Assembly: GCF_002776525.5 (NCBI RefSeq)
Contig: NC_045435.1
Span: 125,281,038 to 125,345,037, forward strand
Reading direction: 5' to 3'
DNA: 64,000 nt
DNA from: Piliocolobus tephrosceles
Lineage: Eukaryota; Chordata; Mammalia; Primates; Cercopithecidae
Every line of letters starts with the position of its first letter. Position 1 is the first letter of the stretch. The translations under genes were made by a program, and so were the position numbers. A model generated the notes under the pieces. That model was not told the origin of the DNA and made no database searches. It worked only from the letters and a program-made list of their open reading frames with translations. Shown here in pieces: positions 34,229 to 46,196 of the stretch.

Positions 34229-35825
34229 TAAATTCTACCAGATATAAAAAGAAGATATAATACCAATACCCTTGAATGTCTCCCAAAAAATAGAGAATGA
34301 ACTCTTCCCTAACTCATTCTACGAAGGCAGCATGATCCTGATACTGAAAGCTGGCAAAGACACAAGGAAAAAAGAAAACTACATGTCAATATCTCTTATG
34401 AGCATAGCAGCAAAATGCTCAACAGAATACTAGCAAACTGAATCCAACAGATCATCAAAATGTTAATTCACCACAATCAAGTAGGCTTAATTCCCAAGAT
34501 GACAGGTTGACTCAGAACACACAAATCAATGAACATGATTCACCACGTGAACAGAATTAAAAATTATATGATCATCTCAATAGATGTGGAAAAAGCTTTC
34601 AATAAAATCCAATACCATTTCATGATAAAAACCCTCAAGAAACTAGACATCAAAAGAACATACCTCAAAATAATAAGAATCATCTGTGTTGAACCCACAG
34701 TCAACATCATACCAAATGGGAAAACAGTGGAAGTATTCCCCTTGAACTGAAGCAAAATAAGGATGCTCACTCTCACCCCTCATACTCAATATAGTACTGG
34801 AAGGGCTAGCCAGAGCAATCAGGCAAGAGAAAGAAATGAAAGGCATCCTAATTGGAAAACAAAAACTCAAACTATTTTTCTTCATGAAAAATATGATTGT
34901 ATACCTAGAAAACACTAAAGACTCAACCAAAAGTCTCCTGGAACAGTTAAATGATTTCAATAAAGTTACAGGATACAAAATCAATGTACACAAATCAGTA
35001 TTACTTCTATATATGAATAGCATTAAAGCAAGAGCAAAAAAAGAACACAATTTTATTTATAATAGCCACAGAAAATGAAATATTGAGGAGTACAGCTAAT
35101 AAAGGAGGTGAATGATCTCTACAAGGAGAACTATACACCGCTGCTAAAAGAAATTATAGATGAAACAAAGGAAAAACACATTCCATGCTCATGGATTAGA
35201 AGAATCAATATCATTAAAATGGTCACACTGCCCAAAGCAATCCACACACCCAACGTTATTCATATAAAAAAATCAATGTCATGTTTCACTGAACCAGAAA
35301 AAAAACTATGCTAAAATTAAAATGGAACCTGAAAAAAAGGGCCTGAATAGCCAAAACGATCTTAAGCAAAAAGAACAAAGCTAGAGACATCGTATTACAC
35401 ACTTCAAACTAATCTCTAAGGCTACACTGGCCAAAACAACATGGAACTGGTCCAAAAGCAGACACATAGAGCAGTGGAACAGAAGACAGAATCCAGGAGT
35501 AAAGGCATAGACCTACAGTCATCTGATATTTTACAAAGTTGTCAAAAATAAACAATGAAGAAAGGACTCCCTATTCAATGGTGCTGAGATAATTGGCTAT
35601 CCGTATGCAGAAGAATAAAACTGGACCACTACCTTTCACCATATGCAAAAGTGATCCCAATATGGATTGTAGATTTAAATGTAAGACCTAAAACAATAAA
35701 AATACTAAAAGAAAACCAAATAAACACCATTGTGAATATCAGCTTTGGGAAAGAGTTTATAACTAAGTCCTCAAAAACAATTGTGACAAAAAAATAGAAA
35801 TTGACAAGTGGGACCTAATTAAACT

Positions 35826-36160
35826 AAAGAGCTTCTGGGGCCGGGCACGGTGGCTCAAGCCTGTAATCCCAGCACTTTGGGAGGCTGAGACGGGCGGATC
35901 ACGAGGTCTGGAGATCGAGATCATCCTGGCTAACCCGGTGAAACTCTGTCTCTACTAAAAAATACAAAAAAATAGCCGGGTGAGGTGGCGGGTGCCTGTA
36001 GTCCCAGCTACACGGGAGGCTGAGGCAGGAGAAGGCATAAATCTAGGAGGTGGAACTTGCAGTGAGCTGAGATCCAGCCACTGCACTCCAGCTTGGGCAA
36101 GAGAGCCAGACTCCGTCTCAAAAAAAAAAAAAAAAAAAAAACACAAAAAAAGAGCTTCTG
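35826..36160 (+). mobile_element. AluY-type insertion (Old World monkey form) with duplications
   Basis: A 12-bp duplication AAAGAGCTTCTG flanks the Alu (35826-35837 and 36149-36160). Right-arm markers are ATAGCCGGGTGAGGTGGCGGGTGCC and GAGCTGAGATCCAGCCACTGC, with GAGACGGGCGGATCACGAGG in the left arm. This is the form I associate with cercopithecine AluY subfamilies. It ends in A21 and ACACAAAAAA. Confidence 0.95.
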
Positions 36161-36664
36161 CACCAAAAAAGAAGCTGTCAACAGAGTAAAAAGGCAACCT
36201 GCAGAATGGGAGAAAATATTCTCAAATTATGCATCTGATAAAAGTCTAATATCTAGAATCTATAGAAACTTAGACGATTGAACCAGTCAACAACAAATAT
36301 GCCCATCAAAAATGGGCAAAATACATGAACAGACACTTCTCAAAAGAAGACATACAAGTGACCAATAAACATATGAAACAATGCTTCACATGATAAATCA
36401 TCAGAAAGATGCAAATCAAAACCACATTGCAATACCATCTTCTTTCACTCAGAATGACTATTATTAAAAAGTCAGAAAACAACAGATGCTGGCAAAGCTG
36501 TGGAGAAAAGGGAATGCTTATACATTTTTTATAGGAATGTAAATTAGCTTTGTCAGTGTGGAAAGCAGTTTGGAGGTATCTCAAATAACTTAAAACAGAA
36601 CTACCATTTGACCCAGCAATCTCAATACTGGGTATGTATCCAAATGGAAACAAATTGTTCTAAC

Positions 36665-36990
36665 AAAGAGCACTCGTGGCTGGGTGCGGTGGCTCACGCC
36701 TGTAATCCCAGCATTTTGGGAGGCCAAGGAGGGTAGATCATAAAGACAAGAGATCGAGACCATCCTGGCTAACAAGGTGAAACCCATCTCTACTAAAAAT
36801 ACAAAAAAAAAAAAAAAAAAAAAATTAGCCAGGCATGCTGGCCAGCACCTGTGGTCCCAGCTACCTGGGAGGCTGAGGCTGGAGAATGGTGTGAATCTGG
36901 GAGGTGAGCTTGCAGTGAGCCGAGATCATGCCACTGTGCTACAGAGTGAGACTCTGTTTAACAAAACCAAACAATACAAAAAAGCACTTG
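36665..36990 (+). mobile_element. Alu element with expanded middle A-linker
   Basis: The Alu runs from 36678 (GGCTGGGTGCGG) to about 36965, with an imperfect duplication AGCACTCG / AGCACTTG on the two sides. The middle linker has 22 uninterrupted A (36803-36824). The right arm has lost about 20 bp around 36940 (GCCACTGTGCTACAGAGTGAG lacks the 'ctccagcctgggc' block). Confidence 0.92.
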
Positions 36991-37463
36991 CATGCTCATT
37001 GCAGCACTATTCACAACAGCAAAGACATGAATTCAACCTAGGTGCCCATCTACATTGGACTAGATACAAAAATACGTAGTACATATACACCATGGAATAC
37101 GATACAGCTGTAAAAAAGAATGAAATCATGTCCTTTGCATCTGTATTGATACACCTGGATATTACTATCCTAAGCGAATTATTCCAGGTACAGATAACCA
37201 AATGATGCATGCTTCCACTTGTAAGTGGGGACCAATATCTGGGTACTTGTGTATATAAATATGACAAGCAACAATAGAAACTGGGAACTACTTAAGCAAG
37301 GAGTGAGAGAGAAAGGCAAAAGTCAAAAAACTACTAAGTACTATGCTTAGTACCTGAATGTCAGGATCATTTGTACCCAAAATATCAGCATTGTGCAATA
37401 TACTTTGCTCACAAACCTTCACACATACCCCCTGAATCTAAAAGAATAGTTGAAAAAAAAAAA

Positions 37464-38597
37464 TAATGACAATCTTGAACACTGTGTCTATAATGAGTTT
37501 CCAAAGAATGCAAAGAAGCAAAATGAGCTCATTATAGGTGACTGTGAGTATGCCTATGATTTTATTGTTGACAAAGAAATAAATATTTGGGTTTGTTTAT
37601 TTATTTAATAAATGTTGACTAAAACTTTAATATAAACTAGATGCTATATGGTAAAAATTCAGTGGTAAACATGGCACAATGGCTGGCTCTTAAATTTCTA
37701 ATAGAAGCCTACAAGTTTTCAATGCAAACTTTGAATTCATATTTGCCTCCTAAACTTAAAAACATCTACTACTACCTTTATACAAATAATTTAAAAATGT
37801 GTGTTATAAGAAAGTGGCTGATAGAGACACATGGACAAGGAACACAGTGTTATAAATGTTACCTATAAGATTATATGCTAGGTTGTCATGGAATAAAATG
37901 ATCACAGAAAATACTGTGATATGTCTCATTAATTATTGCCTATGCATAATTGATAAGCTTCTTATGAGCAAAAAGTGATTAAATATCCCAGTTGTAATTA
38001 TAATTCAAGCAATATTTTTGAAATGTTAAGCAATCACTGAACACTAATACCTTGGAATATTCTGTATCTAATACATTTGTCTAAATGGCTTTTGCAGACA
38101 AGTAAGGCTGACGAGGACTTATATCTAGAAAATGTGTATAGAAAAAATACTTTTAGACTCCTCCCCAGAAAAAAACCCTACCGAATTCTAGAGGTGAAAT
38201 CCAGAGCTTTATTCCTTGAATAATCTGAGACTGACAATAATCTCCCTGTCAAACATCAGCACTGAAACCATATAAACCTTTGTTGAATACGTAGAAATTA
38301 CTTATGTTCATCTCAGAGGGCTACACAATCTTTGCTCTGTGGGATATTCCCAAAGTTTTAAGGCCATCGTGTATTATCTAGGCATTTAGAATTAGTTCAA
38401 TTTTTTTTTCTTTCATCATTTCCCTATTTCTGTATTATAGGACACCTAGCCTAAGACACAGTTATGAGAAGTTTTTCACACTGCTACAGGTATGGGAGAA
38501 TAATACAATGACTTATCTATTTTTAAACTTCATTTTGCACCTTAATACTATTCAATATTTCACTTGATCAGCCTCATATAGATGGGGAGTAGATGGG
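37464..38597. other. Unique AT-rich sequence
   Basis: No repeat or coding signal recognised. 38160-38390 is somewhat more GC-balanced, with no frame of note. Confidence 0.45.
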
Positions 38598-39574
38598 GAC
38601 ATCACAGTGCGTCTAGAGTTTCTTCCTTCTGGTGGGTTCATGGTCTTGCTGGCCTCAGGATTAAAGCTGCAAACCCTTGCGGTGAGTGTTACAGTTCATA
38701 AAGGTGATGCATCCGGAGTTATTTGTTCCTCCCATCTGGAGTTGTTTGTCCCTCCCGCTTGTGATCTCGCTGGCTTCAGGAGTGAAGCTGCAAACCTCCG
38801 CAATGAGTGTTACAGCTCATAAAAGTGGCGCTGACCCCAAAGACTGAGCAGCAGCAAGATGTATTGCTAACAGCAAAAGAATGAAGCTTCCACAGCATGG
38901 AAGGGGATCTGAACTGGTAGCCACTGCTGGCTCCGAAAGCCTGCTTTTATTCCCTTATCTGGCCCCACCACATCCTACTAATTGTTCCATTTTACAGAGA
39001 CCTGATTGGTCCATTTTACAGAGAACTGATTGGTCCATTTACAGAGATCTGATTGGCTCATTTTGACAGAGCGCTGATTGGTGCGTTTACAAACCTTTAG
39101 CTAGACACAGAGTGCAGACCTGTGCATTTACAATCCTTTAGCTAGACACAGAGTGCTGATTGGTGCATTTACAAACCTTTAGCTAAACACAAAAGTTCTT
39201 CAGGTCCCCGCCTGTCCCAGAAGCCCAGCCAGCTCCACCTCTCAATGGCATTCACCATGGGACTTTGCAGCACCTAGCCCAGGCACTCTGGCAGCCCAGA
39301 GAGAGCTCCTCCCCCAATCAAGTCCACCATGTGTGGCCCACTGAGCCCACATCCACCTGGAACCCGTGCAGGCCTGTGAACACCATGTGCACCCTTAGGT
39401 CCTGCCCACGCCTCTCCCTTCACACCTTCCCAGGAGCAGAGGGAGCCAGCTCCAGCCTCAGACAGCCCCAGAGAGGGGTCCCCACAGCTCAGCCGTGGGC
39501 TGAAGTGTTCCTCAAGCACGGCAAGAGTGGAAGCTGAGGCTGAGGAGGCATTGAGAGTGAGCGAGGGTTGCTAG
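38598..39574 (-). mobile_element. LTR12 (ERV9) solo LTR, minus strand, main part
   Basis: Read on the minus strand this is an ERV9-family LTR (LTR12). On the plus strand it starts within the 3' half (GTTTCTTCCTTCTGGTGGGTTCATGGTCTTGCTGG) and passes the inverted CCAAT repeats (ATTGG at 39005, 39029, 39052, 39077 and 39159). It then crosses the GC-rich 5' part and reaches GAGTGAGCGAGGGTTGCTAG. The terminal 3' portion of the LTR is missing at the left. Its true 5' end lies beyond the nested LTR, at 40988-41006. Confidence 0.88.
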
Positions 39575-40204
39575 TGAGAGGTGACAAAGTGCTGGAGGCC
39601 CTTGCTCACTCTCAGCGCCTCCTCAGTGTACACTCTGGCCACGCTTGAGGAGCCCTTCAGCCCATTGCTGCACTGTGGGAGCCCCTCTCTGGGCTGGCTG
39701 AGGCTGAAGCCAGCTGCCTCTGCTTGCCAGGAGGTGTGAAGGGAGAGGTGCTGGCAGAATTGGGGCTGCGCGCAGCAGTCACAGGCCGGTACAGGTTCTG
39801 GATGGGCATGGGCTCTGCGGGCTCAGAACAGCTGGCTGGCACCGCTAACCCCAGTCAGTGAGGGGCTTACCACCCAGGCCTGGCACCTGTGGAGGGTGCG
39901 CCGGGTCCCCAGCACTGCCAGCCCACCCATGACATGCTAGAATTTTCACTGGGCCTCAGCCACCTTCTCGCAGGGAAGCTTGAGCCCCCCACAGGGAGCT
40001 CCTGTGCAGCTTGAGCCTCCCGGACAGGTGCTGCCCCCTGCTCTGCAGTGCCTGGTCCCATCAACCACCCAAGAACTGAGGAGTGCAGGCAGGTGGCACG
40101 GGACTCCAGCCACAGTCCTGGCATGGGATCCACTAGGCAAAGCCAGCTGGGCTCCTGAGTTGGGTGGCAACTTTGAGAAATTTTATGTCTAGCCGGAGGA
40201 TTGT

Positions 40205-40495
40205 AAATGTACCAATCACCACTCTGTGTTTAGCTCAAGGTTTGTAAATGAACCAATCAGCACTCTGTGTCTACTTCATAGTTTGTAAACTCACCAATCA
40301 ATGCTCTGTGTTTAGCTAATCTAGTGGGTACTTGGAGAACTTTTATGTCTAGCTAGAGGATTGTAAATGCACCAATTAGCACTCTGTGTCTAGCTCAGGG
40401 ATTGTAAATGCACCAATCAGCACCCTGTCAAAACAGACCAATCAGCTCTCTGTAAAACAGACCAATCAGTTCTCTGTAAAATGGACCAATCAGCA
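40205..40495 (+). promoter_or_regulatory. LTR12 enhancer repeats with eight CCAAT boxes
   Basis: CCAAT occurs at 40212, 40253, 40294, 40372, 40413, 40438, 40462 and 40486. The first part has units of about 40 bp (TTGTAAATG-ACCAATCA-CACTCTGTGT-TAGCTCA) and the last part units of about 24 bp (GACCAATCAG-TCTCTGTAAAA). ERV9 LTRs are known to bind NF-Y at such boxes and to act as enhancers or promoters in germ-line and haematopoietic cells. Whether this copy is active cannot be told from sequence. Confidence 0.8.
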
Positions 40496-40511
40496 GGATG
40501 TGGTGGGTTCA

Positions 40512-40608
40512 GATAAGGGAATAAAAGCAGACTGCCCTGCCAGCAGTGGCAAACTGGTCAGGTCCTTTTCCATGCTGTGGAAGCCTTGTTCTTTAACTCT
40601 GCAATAAA
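40512..40608 (+). promoter_or_regulatory. LTR12 core promoter and polyadenylation signal
   Basis: AGATAAGG (GATA motif) is followed directly by a TATA-like ATAAAAG at about 40521. About 80 bp later comes AATAAA at 40603-40608, just before TCTTGCTGCTGCTCAC, the start of U5. Transcription would run rightward, out of the element and into the unique sequence after 41006. Confidence 0.65.
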
Positions 40609-40987
40609 TCTTGCTGCTGCTCACGCTTTTGGTCTGCACTGCCTTTGTAAGCTCTAACACTCATTGCGAGGTCTGCAGCTTCACTCCTGAAGGCAGCAAG
40701 ACCGCGAACCCACCGGGAGGGACGAACAACTCTGGACGGGAGAAACAAACAACTCCACACACAGCCACCTCTAAGAGCTGTAACACTCACCAGGAAGGTC
40801 TGTAGCTTCACACCTGACGTCAGGGAGACCACGAACCCACCAGAAGGAAGAAACTCTGCACACATCTGAACATCGAAAGGATCAAACTCCCTACACACCA
40901 TCTTTTAAGAACCGTGACACTCACGGCGAGGGTCTTGGCTTCATTCTTGAAGTCAGTGAGACCAAGAACCCACCAATTCCGGACACA

Positions 40988-41006
40988 TTAGCATGTTGTC
41001 ACCTCT
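40988..41006 (-). mobile_element. Terminal piece of the minus-strand LTR12
   Basis: TTAGCATGTTGTCACCTCTCA ends with the reverse complement of the LTR12 start (TGAGAGGTGAC). It completes the minus-strand LTR interrupted at 39574. Confidence 0.85.
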
Positions 41007-43336
41007 CAACAGTACTTACTAATTTAAGAAGTAATTAATTACTAATTACTATGATGTAAGTACTGATTAAAGTTTTCTCCATCTTCTTTGGATATAATCA
41101 TTAAAATAGTACTCTGGGAATGTAAATAAGGAGGCCTTACCTAATCTTATATTTGTAGAAAAAGGAGTAATAAAATGATTATCCATAGATTCACTGTAAA
41201 CTCATTAATACTTAGATTCTAAAGAAATACAACAGCTTTTGTAGAATTAATTCTCCTTCTGATGTTCTCTTTCATATAGTGGATATTCTATTACTATAAT
41301 TAATATGGTTTCTCTCCTTCATAAACACTTTATAAACACTTTTCAAAAAACTATTAAAATATTCAAATATTTGCTCAGCTGATAGAAGTGTGGAGTCACT
41401 AAAATGTTGAGTATTGCTACAATATTATTTAGTGCTTCAGGCTCTTGAAACTTGAAGAGATTAAAGGGTATGAGCAAAACAGAATACTCATCAATGTCTA
41501 CAGAATGAGAAGAGTGTAGGGCAGAAAATTGGGTACCCTGGGTGTCTCTTACTCTTTGTGTTGTGAACAATAGCCTTTTCTTTAGGGAAGTGTTTATCCA
41601 TTGTTTGTGGTACTAGTGTAGTTGTCAGTCAGAGCAATCTCTTCCCCAGAATATAAAGCTGGTTTCTGACTCAAGCTCAGAAATTCTAATGCCCTAAACT
41701 GCTGATAATTATTATCAATCTATTGACAAGTAACCCAAATATGTTCAATCACTTTGTTCTCTAAGTCTGGAAATATGCTTGCCAGGAGTAAAACACCATT
41801 TTATCTCTAGAACTACTTACTTGAGTGATAGAAAACTGGATTTGTCAATTATCATTGTTTCTGCCGTGTGGACAGAGACTGTATACAAAATTAATAGGAG
41901 TGAAGACAGAAAAATAAAAATATTTCTGGTAGCACTGAAACCCTGGTTCTAATCTGTGAGGCTTTTTTATGTATTCTGAACTATTTCTACTTCCTTTCCA
42001 ACTTCATGAATCAGAACATTTCCTTTTCCATTATTTTTTTTTTTCATTGGGTTCTTGCCAATAATGAAACTTCAGTATTTGAGGAACAATCAGAGCTAGA
42101 GGTATCTACAAAAGACACATACACCCCACAGAGTTTAATAACTTTAACAAAAGCCTAAAGGCTGACCACATCAATTAAATAACTCTCATGATGCTCCTTA
42201 TGCTAGCCATAGAAGCGAGAGTAAAATAATGCAATAGAAAACATGACTGCAAAACCCAGAAGGGAGGGGAAGATATCAGTGCTCACCTCTATGCAAGGTG
42301 TAAAAAAAATTGTGAGAAGAAATTACAACAATTTAAGATTTACATATAATCAACCAAAATTGGTAAATAGCACTGAGGAGTGTTTCAGTTAAAAATTTAT
42401 GGGACTATAGGCTATTTTTTCTTCATATAAAATCCAATAATAAATGATTATTTCTTTCAAATAATACTTCTTTCTGAAATACTAAGGCCAGAATTTTGGC
42501 AAGAAGTTTGCTTTTTTTAATTACTATTTTTTTGTGCTGGTGCTAGAGCCAATTGATTTTGCCTTTGTGCCAAAATTTTTTCTAGCCTTAGGGATACATA
42601 ATAAGCACATCTCTACTAAAATGAAACTCAGGTTTCTCATTTCAAAATGAGTATTTCTAATGCATAGTAATAATCTTAGTGCTGAGATTTCCCAAGAGAT
42701 CTTAACAGAGTAGATAATTTAAATATTAAAATATTATAATTTTGAGTATATTAGCAATTTCAGGGCTGATAGGAAGTTCTTTATAAAAACTGAACCTCAA
42801 AATATCTGAGTTCCAATTTCTGAATTCTGTTTCTGAAACAGCAAAATAATAAAACATTTTTAGCCACCTAGAGGGCACCTCTGCCCATTGAGTCATTTCT
42901 ATGTATACTGACAGTTTCCACATTGTGCTTTTCTAAGGGAAAAATGCTACCATTTCCAGATTCCCTTAAAGCCGGGATGCCGTCATGTGATCTGTTTTAC
43001 CAACCCTACGGTACTCCCCAAAATGAAGATGTGGAAGGGAGCAACATGAAATAATGACTGTGTGAGGGAGAGTTGTCTTCTAGTAGGAAGGGTAGCAAAT
43101 GTATCTGCTGCTTCTAGGATCACTCCACATGCCCATCCCAATGTGATAAGCACTGAGCTGCAACTATTGACAGAACAGTCCTGTGGTGTGATGGGCTCTG
43201 TTGCAGATGAGTTTGTTTTGAGTGTAGCATTCAAGGCTATCTTTCCTAATCACTGCAAGACCCATGAGGTATCATCAGATAAACCCCTAAATCAGCAAGA
43301 ATGAACTCAGTAGTTCCAATTAAAAACTCATAATTA
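41007..43336. other. Unique AT-rich sequence
   Basis: No repeat recognised over about 2.3 kb apart from short T-runs. 42960-43300 is less AT-rich and has overlapping 80- to 83-codon frames on both strands with no recognisable motif. Confidence 0.45.
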
Positions 43337-43645
43337 GGATGGGAGCGGTGACTCATGCCTGTAATCTCAGCACTTTGGGAGGCTGAGGTGGGTGGATTCC
43401 TTAAGGTCAGGAGTTCAAGACCAACCTGGCCAACATGGTGAATCCCTGTCTGTACTAAAAATACAAAAAATAGTTGGGCATGGTGGTGGATGCTTGTAAT
43501 CGCAGCTACCTGGGAAGCTGAGGTGGGAGAATCGCTTGAACTGGGGAGGCCGAGGTTACAGTGAGACGAGATGGCGCCACTGCCCCCTAGCCTGGACAAC
43601 AGAGCTAGACTCTGTCTCAAAAGCAAAACAAACCAAAACAGAAAT
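43337..43645 (+). mobile_element. Alu element (AluS-like)
   Basis: Dimer from GGATGGGAGCGGTGACTC to CTCTGTCTCAAAAG, with a degenerate tail (CAAAACAAACCAAAACAG). The 126-codon frame on the opposite strand is an Alu-encoded frame, not a gene. Confidence 0.93.
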
Positions 43646-44160
43646 CTTCACAACTGTGGGTGTGAAGTTAACAAAAAGACAGAAAAAATACTAACTCTCT
43701 GAGGCAGGTAGGACAGAAATTTTGTACATACATATAAATGAGGAAACCAGGATACAATTTCCATTCATTTAATAAAAGTTTTAATATATTTGTTTCAGAA
43801 AAGAAAGAATACATGTAAAAATGCTCAGTAAACTTGTATGGACCATATGAATAAAAGAGGTCACTGTGATTATCACATGCCCTTAAATAATTCCTATCTG
43901 TGACTCTACTATATTTTTATTGTATATGCTTCTTAAAAACAATGAAGCAAGATATGTATATATTTCATAAAAAATTCAATTACACTAGATTGCTTAACCT
44001 TTTTTTCATTACTATTTCTTTCTTTGTAATAGTTTAGCAATCATGAATATTAGCAGATGTAGAAGTAGGACAAATTTGTCCCAATAATTTTAAATATGAA
44101 GTCTAAAATCATTCAGTAAAATGAAGAACAAGGAATGCCATGAGTTAACAATGCTTTCAG

Positions 44161-44400
44161 CTAAGTCTGAAAGTGAGAAGGACAAGAGTGTCTCTGACAA
44201 GTTCATGCATCTTAAATTCAGCACCACTCAATGCTCCTTCCCAAGAGGATGCCTAAATAGCACCAGGCAATGGAGATATCCAGTAATAGGGTGCATTGAT
44301 ACAGAAACTTTACAATGCATGTAAGTGAGAACAGTCAATTCCTAAAGGAATCAACTAGGGTCCAGTATAGTCACTCCTTGAAAAAAGTAAGTACACACAC
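44161..44400 (+). repeat. Segment A of a local direct duplication
   Basis: Matches 47529-47770 in the same orientation, roughly 80-85% identical by eye. Shared exact blocks include AAATTCAGCACCACTCAATG and AGAGGATGCCTAAATAGCAC. The similarity ends at the start of the CA repeat. Confidence 0.88.
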
Positions 44401-44432
44401 ACACACACACACACACACGCAGCAGCAGCAAC
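44392..44432. repeat. (CA)n followed by (GCA)n
   Basis: About 13 CA units are followed by GCAGCAGCAGCA. Confidence 0.95.
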
Positions 44433-46196
44433 AGTAGTAATGGAAGCAATAAGACTATAAGTAACGTGTGAGGTAACATAATACAAATGATAGTGAGATT
44501 TTTTTGATTCACAATAGAATATCTTAGACATGATTCAAGAAAATGAAATTGATGAGAAACTCTGAGTTTTAAAATGAAAAATATTTCTGGAGGTGTACTT
44601 TGCTCCCATATAAAATAACTAATTTTCAAATTTCTAATTTTCAAACTCATTAAACAAGATTATCGCAGCAATTGCCCTCACACCCCCACCATTCACCCTT
44701 GCTTGCGTCATAATGTAAACAACTTATCTATTACAAAACAGTTCTCTGCTTTTCTTTGCCTGTTTCTCACTCTGGTTTCTGTTTTCAAAGGATGAACTAC
44801 TGAATATTTTCCATTTGCAATGAGAAAGCTGATTGAGATTACATTGGATCTCTGAAGTTAAAGTGCCATCTTGTGCCAAAAGTAAGCATCTCAATATAGA
44901 TTTAAAAATATATTGGCAAGATGATAGTTTTCACATAATAGAGATATGTCAAATTCATATAAAGCACTCAATATTAAATTGCCAAAATATGAATATAGTT
45001 ATAAAAACATAGATCTAGCTTTGTTTTACTTTGCTAGCAGCAGCATGTTAAGCTTTATGTGGCTAGGTTAAATCATGCATTCTGTGTTCATGCTACTACA
45101 TTCTGCATTTTGTCATTGCAGTATTATCAGCATAAAATGGATGCTATAGACTGCATGCTCTCATACAACATAAAGATTGTTTAAGACTTAAGTAACAGTT
45201 CTTTCAGGATCAAGGGCAAACCTCAGTCTCTCTAATAAACTTGTACTGCTTGTACCAATCATGCCACTTGGAACTGATCCATGCTATTTCAAGAATTTAA
45301 ATGGCAGCAATGCTCCAAACATTGTACCCAAGAGGGAAGGCCAATGCCCGCACACACAATGCTGCCAGTGCACCATCAGCGATTGCAGGAATTCTGTAAA
45401 GCAAACAAAATGGTTTCCTGCATTTAGCCTGACAAATTTTAAAAGCAGTCTCCAGGGACTGGCCAGAGGCTGATAATAACTTCCTTGCTGACAATGCCAT
45501 CAAGCTAACAGTTAATACATACAGTCATCATTGACTTGGCATTGTAGTTACTTGAATGAATAATATATATGTGGAAAATTTAAAAAATAAAAAAATCTAG
45601 GCCATATTTTTAAAATATAACAAGTAATATACACCTTAAAATTATACCACAAAATACAGTCAACCATCTAGACAATGAAAACCTATCTTTCATAAAATCT
45701 CAAACATGATGAAAGAGAAACAGCTACTAAAATAGAGAAGTTAGTCTAAAAGGAATTTGAAGTCAAACAGAATTCCAGGAGAGTCTGATTTGGGGGTAAG
45801 TGAATTCAACAGATTCTTAGACAATTAAGAGTTGATTGTGTCCAAATAGATTCAAGAGATCACATAAATACTTGCCTTTCCTTTTGAAAAAGATCATGAA
45901 AGAGATGAATTTATCTGCTTTTTTTATCTCCAAATTTTATAACATTTAAACTCTTTGAAAAGCATTTCTTTTGTTTATAACACAGTCTTTGAGGGAGTCA
46001 TATAAATGATCCGTGTTATAAAGAAACATATATATTCTTGAAATTATTATTGTCATTTTTTGTGCATCAGGAAATAAATCTGTAGAGTCTCTAAACAGCT
46101 TGACTTTATATTTAATTATAGTCTTTGTATTAGAAGTTGTCTCATGACATAGCAAGACTCATGAGCCTTATGACTAGAATTAATCTCTTCTAAAGT

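Larger units (their letters stand above)
34529..37130 (+). pseudogene. L1 ORF2 remnant with destroyed RT active site
   Basis: Pieces of ORF2 survive at 34529-34750, 34836-35078 and 35108-35314. They are broken by frameshifts and followed by heavily mutated C-terminal sequence. The second piece carries LKLFFFMKNMIVYLENT, which aligns to the reverse transcriptase active-site segment. The normal FADD is replaced by FMKN, so both catalytic aspartates are lost. The 5' part of ORF2 (endonuclease) and all of ORF1 are missing. The element is long dead and could only have been copied by another L1. Confidence 0.85.
34229..37463 (+). mobile_element. L1 element (L1PB/L1MA-like), 5' truncated, split by two Alus
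   Basis: Begins in the ORF2 reverse transcriptase region and runs to a 3' end of CCCCTGAATCTAAAAGAATAGTTGAAAAAAAAAAA. Two Alus interrupt it (35838-36148, 36678-36980). The L1 reads continuously across each once the target-site duplication is removed, so the Alus are younger. Confidence 0.9.
39575..40987 (+). mobile_element. LTR12 (ERV9) solo LTR, plus strand, nested
   Basis: Complete LTR from TGAGAGGTGACAAAG to CCAATTCCGGACACA. It has the usual order: a GC-rich 5' block, a block of about 40-bp repeats with CCAAT boxes, a TATA-like ATAAAAG, an AATAAA, and a U5 of duplicated 'GTAACACTCAC...GGTCTGCAGCTTCA' units. A 4-bp CTAG lies before it, and a TTAG (one mismatch) after it. No internal ERV9 genes are present. 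Confidence 0.93.
43646..46194. other. Unique sequence with CA repeat and duplicated segment A
   Basis: Mostly AT-rich and repeat-poor. It holds the (CA)n/(GCA)n tract and the 240-bp segment at 44161-44400 that recurs at 47529. 45210-45520 is more GC-balanced, with 68- to 70-codon frames that I do not recognise. Confidence 0.45.

Noticed and set aside
39265..40192. Several GC-rich frames of 60-90 codons on both strands
   Set aside because: They lie in the GC-rich 5' parts of LTR12, where stop codons are rare. There is no known product.
43246..43626. 126-codon minus-strand frame
   Set aside because: It is the antisense reading of an Alu (the familiar 'FLLRQSLALLSRLGGSGAIS'-type frame), without exon context. 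The same holds for the minus-strand frames at 63334-63663, 35955-36197 and 24895-25110.
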